DNA from: Winogradskyella aurantia
Lineage (GTDB): Bacteria; Bacteroidota; Bacteroidia; Flavobacteriales; Flavobacteriaceae
DNA: 64,000 nucleotides
Assembly (NCBI RefSeq): GCF_002266855.1
Contig: NZ_NGJN01000002.1
Span: 1-64,000, forward strand
Direction: 5' to 3'
Shown here: piece by piece, positions 60,014 through 64,000 of the stretch
Layout: each line of letters starts with the position of its first letter
Numbering within the stretch: the stretch's first letter is position 1
Notes under the pieces: model-generated
What the model saw: the letters and a program-made list of their open reading frames with translations, nothing else
Database searches by the model: none
Told to the model about the DNA's origin: nothing
Position numbers and translations under genes: made by a program

Positions 60014-61387
60014 ATGAAACCAATAGTAACATTACATTTTTTAGGAGGTGCGGGTACCGTAACGGGCTCCAAGTTTGTATTGGAAACCTCTGAGATTAAC
60101 CTTATGGTAGACTGTGGTATGTTTCAGGGCCTTAAGGAATTGCGGCTATTGAATTGGGAGGATTTACCCGTTGATGTGGCAGCCATAGATATGGTCTTGC
60201 TCACTCATGGCCATTTAGACCACGTGGGCTATTTACCGCGATTGGTAAAACAGGGCTTCAAAGGAAAGATCATGGGTACGGCACCCACTCTGGCTATCGC
60301 AGAAATCATTCTTAAGGACAGTGCCAAAATACATGAGGAAGACGCTGAACGGGCCAATAAGGAACACTATACCAAACACCAGCCGGCCCTACCATTTTAC
60401 ACGGTTAAAGAGGCCGAAAATACCCTGAGCTATTTCAAAGTGGCACAGGTCGATGAGTGGTTGCCCTTATCAGAGCACGTTTCGGTGCGATTCCAGTATA
60501 ATGGCCATATCATCGGCGCTACCTTTATTGAGTTAGATATCAATGGTAAACGCTTTGTATTCTCTGGGGATGTGGGTAGAAACAATGACTATCTGCTAGA
60601 CAATCCAAAAAAGCCCGAGTGGGCCGATTATCTTTTTATAGAAAGTACCTATGGCGATCGCAGGCACCCAGAAGAGGATCTAGACACTATTTTTGTCAAT
60701 TTAATTATGGATACCCTTCAAAAAAAGGGCAACCTTATTATCCCAAGTTTTGCGGTGGAGCGCCTGCAGACCCTGATGTATGTGCTTTGGAAACTCTATC
60801 AGTCGCATAAGATTCCCAATATTCCTATTTATATCGATAGTCCCATGGGGCATAATGTACTCCAGGTATTTAAGCGCTTTCCCAATTGGCATAAACTTTC
60901 AGATGCGGAATACAACGCCATGTGCCAACACGTTAACATCGTGAGCTCCTACAAGGAAACTTGGGAGACCATTGATAATAAACGGCCTAAGGTGGTGATT
61001 GCCGGTAGTGGTATGGTTACGGGCGGAAGGGTGCTAACCTATTTGCAACAGTTCATTGATGAGCCCAGTACTACCGTACTGCTAGCGGGTTATCAAGCCG
61101 AGGGTACCCGTGGCCGACAACTTTTGGACGGCGCACACGAACTGAAGTTTTTCGGCAAATATTATCCGGTAAAGGCGAGAATTGAACATATAGAGAGTCT
61201 ATCGGTCCATGCCGATCAAGAGGAGCTCTTGGAGTGGGTGAGTGGTATTAAGAACATCCCCGAACAGGTCTATTTAATACACGGTGAGGCCTGCGCCCTC
61301 AACGCCTTTAGGGTAAAACTTGAAACCACCTTAAAGTGGAGGGTAACGGTACCGAAAATAAATAGTACGGAGCGACTTGTTATTTAG
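60014..61387 (+). CDS. Beta-CASP metallo-beta-lactamase RNA nuclease
   Basis: The 457-residue protein has the MBL motif LTHGHLDHVGYLPRL, a beta-CASP insert and the RMMBL tail (ARIEHIESLSVHADQEELLEW). It contains SGDVGRN, FIESTYGDR and IAGSGMVTGGRVL, the order seen in the CPSF73-like group without a KH domain. Members are predicted RNA endo/exonucleases. It starts 10 bases after the Mrr-like gene. In other genomes this family recurs beside USP genes. Confidence 0.85.
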   Translation: MKPIVTLHFLGGAGTVTGSKFVLETSEINLMVDCGMFQGLKELRLLNWEDLPVDVAAIDMVLLTHGHLDHVGYLPRLVKQGFKGKIMGTAPTLAIAEIILKDSAKIHEEDAERANKEHYTKHQPALPFYTVKEAENTLSYFKVAQVDEWLPLSEHVSVRFQYNGHIIGATFIELDINGKRFVFSGDVGRNNDYLLDNPKKPEWADYLFIESTYGDRRHPEEDLDTIFVNLIMDTLQKKGNLIIPSFAVERLQTLMYVLWKLYQSHKIPNIPIYIDSPMGHNVLQVFKRFPNWHKLSDAEYNAMCQHVNIVSSYKETWETIDNKRPKVVIAGSGMVTGGRVLTYLQQFIDEPSTTVLLAGYQAEGTRGRQLLDGAHELKFFGKYYPVKARIEHIESLSVHADQEELLEWVSGIKNIPEQVYLIHGEACALNAFRVKLETTLKWRVTVPKINSTERLVI

Positions 61388-61395
61388 TAGCAAAC

Positions 61396-61438
61396 TGATT
61401 TATATCATTTTAGGAAATCTATAAGAGCATTACATTTA
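61396..61438 (+). promoter_or_regulatory. Fnr-type operator and -7 box of hsp20
   Basis: TGAT-TTAT-ATCA (61396-61407) is followed after exactly 23 bases by TACATTTA (61431-61438). The operator and flanks equal those at 54872-54890. Expected start is about 61443. Confidence 0.8.
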
Positions 61439-61476
61439 GGTTAGAAATTTTGTTTAACACTTTAAAACTAATTGAT

Positions 61477-61929
61477 ATGTCACTTATTAAATTTAACAAC
61501 CGAAACCGTTTATTCCCTTGGAATAATACCCCACTAAAGGATTTCTTTAGTTCTGATGATTTCTTCTTTAACGATGGCTTCTTGGAAGAAGATTCTTTGA
61601 TGCCCGCAATGAATGTTAAGGAATTAGACGATGAGTTTGAAGTTGAATTCGCAGCGCCTGGATTTAAAAAATCTGATTTCAAGGTTACTTTAGATGATCA
61701 CATACTTAATGTATCTGCTAAAAAGGAAACCGAAAAGAAAGAAGAGGATAAAGATTTTATGCGTAGGGAATTTAGCTACAGCACTTTTGAACGTTCATTA
61801 AGATTACCAGAGACTGTAGATAACAAGGCTGATATCAAAGCTACCTACAAGGATGGTATACTTAAATTAGACCTTCTTAAAAAAGAACCTGTAAAGGAAA
61901 CACCTAAAAAAGTTATAGAGGTTATCTAG
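61477..61929 (+). CDS. Hsp20/alpha-crystallin small heat-shock protein
   Basis: ATG at 61477 gives 150 residues, the usual Bacteroidota length. The alpha-crystallin domain (about 40-140) includes MNVKELDDEFEVEFAAPGFKKSDFKVTLDDHILNVSAKKE and FMRREFSYSTFERSLRLPETVD, with the C-terminal IXV-like tail KVIEVI. It is an ATP-independent holdase. A TTG at 61450 is an unlikely earlier start. It is monocistronic between an Fnr-type promoter and a strong terminator. Confidence 0.93.
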   Translation: MSLIKFNNRNRLFPWNNTPLKDFFSSDDFFFNDGFLEEDSLMPAMNVKELDDEFEVEFAAPGFKKSDFKVTLDDHILNVSAKKETEKKEEDKDFMRREFSYSTFERSLRLPETVDNKADIKATYKDGILKLDLLKKEPVKETPKKVIEVI

Positions 61930-61944
61930 AAATCAAAATCCAAG

Positions 61945-61984
61945 GCAGAGTGTATCTTTAGGTGTTTTACACTCTGCTTTTTTT
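61945..61984 (+). terminator. Strong terminator after hsp20
   Basis: GCAGAGTGTA (61945-61954) pairs with TACACTCTGC (61968-61977), followed by a T7 run. It lies just before the next gene's ATG. Confidence 0.9.
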
Positions 61985-61997
61985 AATACGCACAATC

Positions 61998-62441
61998 ATG
62001 AAAACAATACATACCAAGGCAAGGCATACCGAATGGTTAAGTGCTGAAGAAATGCACGATGCCTCTAAATTATGGTTATCCGAATTGAAGTTCTTCGCTG
62101 AAGAACAGATCTTCTTGGAAGACTTGATCAAATCCCATACCCTGGAGTTGATCGATAAAAAGCACTTCGAGGAAAGTAAGGCTATAATCGATAGGCTTTC
62201 TGTGATGGTGAAGCAAACCAAGACCTTGACAAAAGCCGTGAAAACACACGAGCGCAATTTGTCCATAATGGTGGATGGCAAGGACCAATTAGAGGAAGAG
62301 GCCAATTATAGAAAGGAACACAGAAATCTTATAGAGCTCATAGGCGAGTTCAAGAAACGCTACCAAACCGCAAAAACCGATATATTTAAATTGGTTTCAA
62401 CGGTGATGAAGGAAGGAAAGCAAAAACGACTTTTAACATAA
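61998..62441 (+). CDS. Coiled-coil stress-cluster protein
   Basis: From ATG at 61998 the protein has 147 residues. The ATG at 61962 would put the hsp20 terminator inside the coding region and add a hydrophobic leader derived from it, so I reject it. The sequence is almost entirely helical and charged (MHDASKLWLSELKFFAEEQIFLEDLIKSHTLELI; ETERKEHRNLIELIGEF-like segments), without a recognised family. It is followed by a lipoprotein gene 3 bases on. Confidence 0.6.
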   Translation: MKTIHTKARHTEWLSAEEMHDASKLWLSELKFFAEEQIFLEDLIKSHTLELIDKKHFEESKAIIDRLSVMVKQTKTLTKAVKTHERNLSIMVDGKDQLEEEANYRKEHRNLIELIGEFKKRYQTAKTDIFKLVSTVMKEGKQKRLLT

Positions 62442-62444
62442 ATC

Positions 62445-63116
62445 ATGAGATATATAGCACTCATACTATTAATGGTAATGGCTTGGAGTTGTTCGGAAAC
62501 GCAACTGGTCGATTATTGGAAGAATCCAGATATTGAAACCTACAGTCCGGCTAAGGTGCTGGTAGTGGGCTTATCTTCCAATGCTGCGGCAAGGCTTCAG
62601 TTTGAGGACCAATTAAAAACGGCACTCGAGGAACGGGGCATTATGGCGGCACGGGCCACGGATATGGCCAACCTAAGTTCTGGCTCCAAAACTTTAACCG
62701 AGGAGGCCCTTAACCAACTAGAGGCCGACCTCACTGATCAAAGCTTCGATACTATTTTGTTTTCCAAAGTCATTGGCATTGAGGATAAGGTGGCCTATAA
62801 AACCAATTATGAGGGCTTTGATGAAACCTATGTGCGGTTTAAGGAAGATTTCCTGCGCTATCAAGACATGTATTACAATCCAGATTACTATGATGAATAC
62901 ACCATTTATCATGCTGAAACCTCCATGTACTGTATTTGTCCAACCAAGGACAGGGAACTTATTTGGAAAGGCTATATCGATATTACCGATCCACGGGAAA
63001 TCGATAAGACGGTAAGCAGCTATGTCAATCTGGTGGTGATAGCGCTTGAAGAGCTCAATTTAATCGAACCTGTTGGTATGCATCCACCTATTGAAAGTGA
63101 AACTTTGGTGAACTAG
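62445..63116 (+). CDS. Lipoprotein of unknown function
   Basis: The 223 residues have a lipobox (LLMVMAWSC) and then SETQLVDYWKNPDIETYSPAKVLVVGLSSNAAARLQFEDQLKTALEERG, a pattern seen in outer-membrane-linked lipoproteins that precede stress genes. A beta-alpha start (VLVVGLSS) and a TYR-rich middle (MYYNPDYYDEYTIYHAE) are evident. Family unnamed. Co-transcribed with the coiled-coil gene. Confidence 0.65.
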   Translation: MRYIALILLMVMAWSCSETQLVDYWKNPDIETYSPAKVLVVGLSSNAAARLQFEDQLKTALEERGIMAARATDMANLSSGSKTLTEEALNQLEADLTDQSFDTILFSKVIGIEDKVAYKTNYEGFDETYVRFKEDFLRYQDMYYNPDYYDEYTIYHAETSMYCICPTKDRELIWKGYIDITDPREIDKTVSSYVNLVVIALEELNLIEPVGMHPPIESETLVN

Positions 63117-63211
63117 AACGGGAAGTACCCGTGTAACCAAGGGTGTCGATAGGAGAGGGCCAATGCGGTAGATGCGGATAATACTATCTGATTCTCAGAT
63201 GGCCATAGCAG

Positions 63212-63254
63212 AAAAAAAGGGTTTAGAAACCATAGTGGTATTCTAAACCCTTTT
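63212..63254. terminator. Strong bidirectional terminator
   Basis: AAAAGGGTTTAGAA (63215-63228) pairs perfectly with TTCTAAACCCTTTT (63241-63254). The intervening 12 bases form a small inner stem. It separates the lipoprotein and the convergent DsrE-like gene. Confidence 0.88.
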
Positions 63255-63273
63255 AATTTGAAATTAAAATCCT

Positions 63274-63747
63274 TTAAATAAACAGGAGCTGAGTACCGTC
63301 TTGATCGGCACGTGCATAGAAATCGCCGATGGTCAAAATACCATCCAACTCATCGATAAGGTCGTCTTCAGTAAGATGGAACATATCGATGGCTAATTTA
63401 CAGCCCCATAGTTTACAGCCGCTATCGGAAAGGATTTCTAAAAATTCTCCTATAGGCGGCATATCCAGTTTTTCCATTTCTTTTTTCATCATCTTCGTGG
63501 CCAAGGCCTCAACACCGGGCAAACCACCAAGCATGGTGGGGATATTCATTGCCGGGTTACCCACGGTAGCCACGTGCAGATGCTCCAGTTTTTTCTTTTG
63601 TATGGCCTCTAGGCCAAAAAACGTAAAGAATATTTCGGACTCTATACCTTCCATCCGTGCACCGTTGGCCATCACAAAAGCAGCGTAGGCGTTTTCAATG
63701 GTACCCTTGGAAAGGATGAAGAGCATTTTTTTAACTTTAGTACTCAT
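63274..63747 (-). CDS. DsrE/DsrF-like family protein
   Basis: The 157-residue protein fits the DsrE/DsrF/DrsH-like group: KMLFILSKGTIENAYAAFVMANGARMEGIESEIFFTFFG, then HVATVGNPAMN and SDSGCKLWGCKLAIDMFHLTEDDLID. The two Cys of GCKLWGCK may carry sulfane sulfur. It lies 36 bases from the TusE/DsrC-like gene, which suggests a sulfur-relay pair. Confidence 0.82.
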   Translation of the reverse strand: MSTKVKKMLFILSKGTIENAYAAFVMANGARMEGIESEIFFTFFGLEAIQKKKLEHLHVATVGNPAMNIPTMLGGLPGVEALATKMMKKEMEKLDMPPIGEFLEILSDSGCKLWGCKLAIDMFHLTEDDLIDELDGILTIGDFYARADQDGTQLLFI

Positions 63748-63783
63748 AATAGTATTTTTATTGGATTAATGAATAAAGTTGAT

Positions 63784-64000
63784 TTATATACAGCTTTTTG
63801 GTTTTGGGATACCGGCTATTAAGGTCGATTTTTTCAACGGTCCTCCAGGGAACAGGTCGTAAAACTCCTTAATGTTGATAACTCCACTTTTTTTGATGCC
63901 CCTTATGGACAAGGCTTCATCGTTTTTGTACTTGTCCTGTAGGTAATCAATAACCTCCCAGTGTTTGTCGGTCATGTCAATACCTTGTTCCTTGGCGAGT
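63784..64000 (-). CDS. TusE/DsrC-like sulfur relay protein (5' part outside window)
   Basis: The frame stays open to the window edge, so the start is not seen. The visible residues include GIDMTDKHWEVIDYLQDKY, LFPGGPLKKSTLIAGIPKPKSCI. The penultimate Cys of the DsrC/TusE family is present (KSCI), but the second Cys of DsrC (10 residues upstream) is Thr, so it is a TusE-like single-Cys form. It could relay sulfur with the DsrE-like neighbour. Confidence 0.8.
   Translation of the reverse strand, partial: LAKEQGIDMTDKHWEVIDYLQDKYKNDEALSIRGIKKSGVINIKEFYDLFPGGPLKKSTLIAGIPKPKSCI

Noticed and set aside
63779-63791. TTGAT-TTAT-ATAC as an operator for the DsrE gene
   Set aside because: The second half lacks ATCA and no -7 box stands at the fixed distance on either strand.
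1-64000. tRNA, rRNA, CRISPR array, prophage, insertion sequence
   Set aside because: No cloverleaf or rRNA stretch, no regular direct-repeat array, no transposase, integrase or phage gene was found by eye.

Overview
The window is chromosomal DNA of a marine-type Flavobacteriaceae bacterium (phylum Bacteroidota). Evidence: low-GC genes, promoters of the Bacteroidota form TTG-N(about 20)-TAnnTTTG, a type IX secretion sorting tail, many lipoproteins with Cys lipoboxes, and families typical of this group (DUF3644, DUF2452, DUF6799).

Layout. 1-2200: a cassette-like accessory stretch of imperfect inverted repeats around a DUF3644/HEPN-like gene, a small membrane protein and a barstar-type immunity gene broken by one in-frame TGA. 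2341-25700: mostly housekeeping genes (GNAT, RdgB, HPF, RlmH, NadC, BrkB/YihY, PriA, LytTR regulator, rpsF-rpsR-rplI, GDPD, ABC permease, HisS) with a LamG/T9SS surface protein, DUF2452, D-lactate dehydrogenase and a CDP-alcohol phosphatidyltransferase. 25765-34200: a tripartite RND efflux operon with PII-like and membrane accessories, then envelope proteins. 34519-45777: cytochrome bd oxidase, an MBL/rhodanese-permease-methyltransferase operon, peroxiredoxin, an OprC/NosA-like copper-type TonB receptor and a c-type cytochrome. 45924-50317: an ABC exporter operon, thioredoxin and a TerB-like protein. 50461-53386: a hybrid-input sensor kinase (FixL-like PAS, LOV domain, third PAS) with a receiver-Crp/Fnr response regulator. 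53464-64000: five tandem-domain universal stress proteins, an Mrr-like nuclease, a beta-CASP MBL nuclease, Hsp20, and DsrE/DsrC-like proteins.

How it works together. The main discovery is a cis-regulatory pattern. Eighteen promoters in this one window carry a Crp/Fnr-type palindrome (TGAY-N4-RTCA or TAAC-N4-GTTA); in seventeen of them exactly 23 nt separate the 12-nt palindrome from a TAnnTTTG-like -7 element (33 nt centre to centre, i.e. a class II activator position near -41.5). They precede hpf, ldh, a phosphatidyltransferase, the efflux operon, cydAB, peroxiredoxin, cytochrome c, an ABC exporter, the kinase/regulator operon itself, the USP genes, hsp20 and three gene-free intervals that each end in a hairpin terminator and look like small RNAs. 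The set resembles a low-oxygen/dormancy regulon (compare FNR/Anr and DosR regulons). The locally encoded LOV-PAS kinase and receiver-Crp protein are the obvious, unproven, candidate controllers, which would tie the programme to blue light and possibly oxygen.
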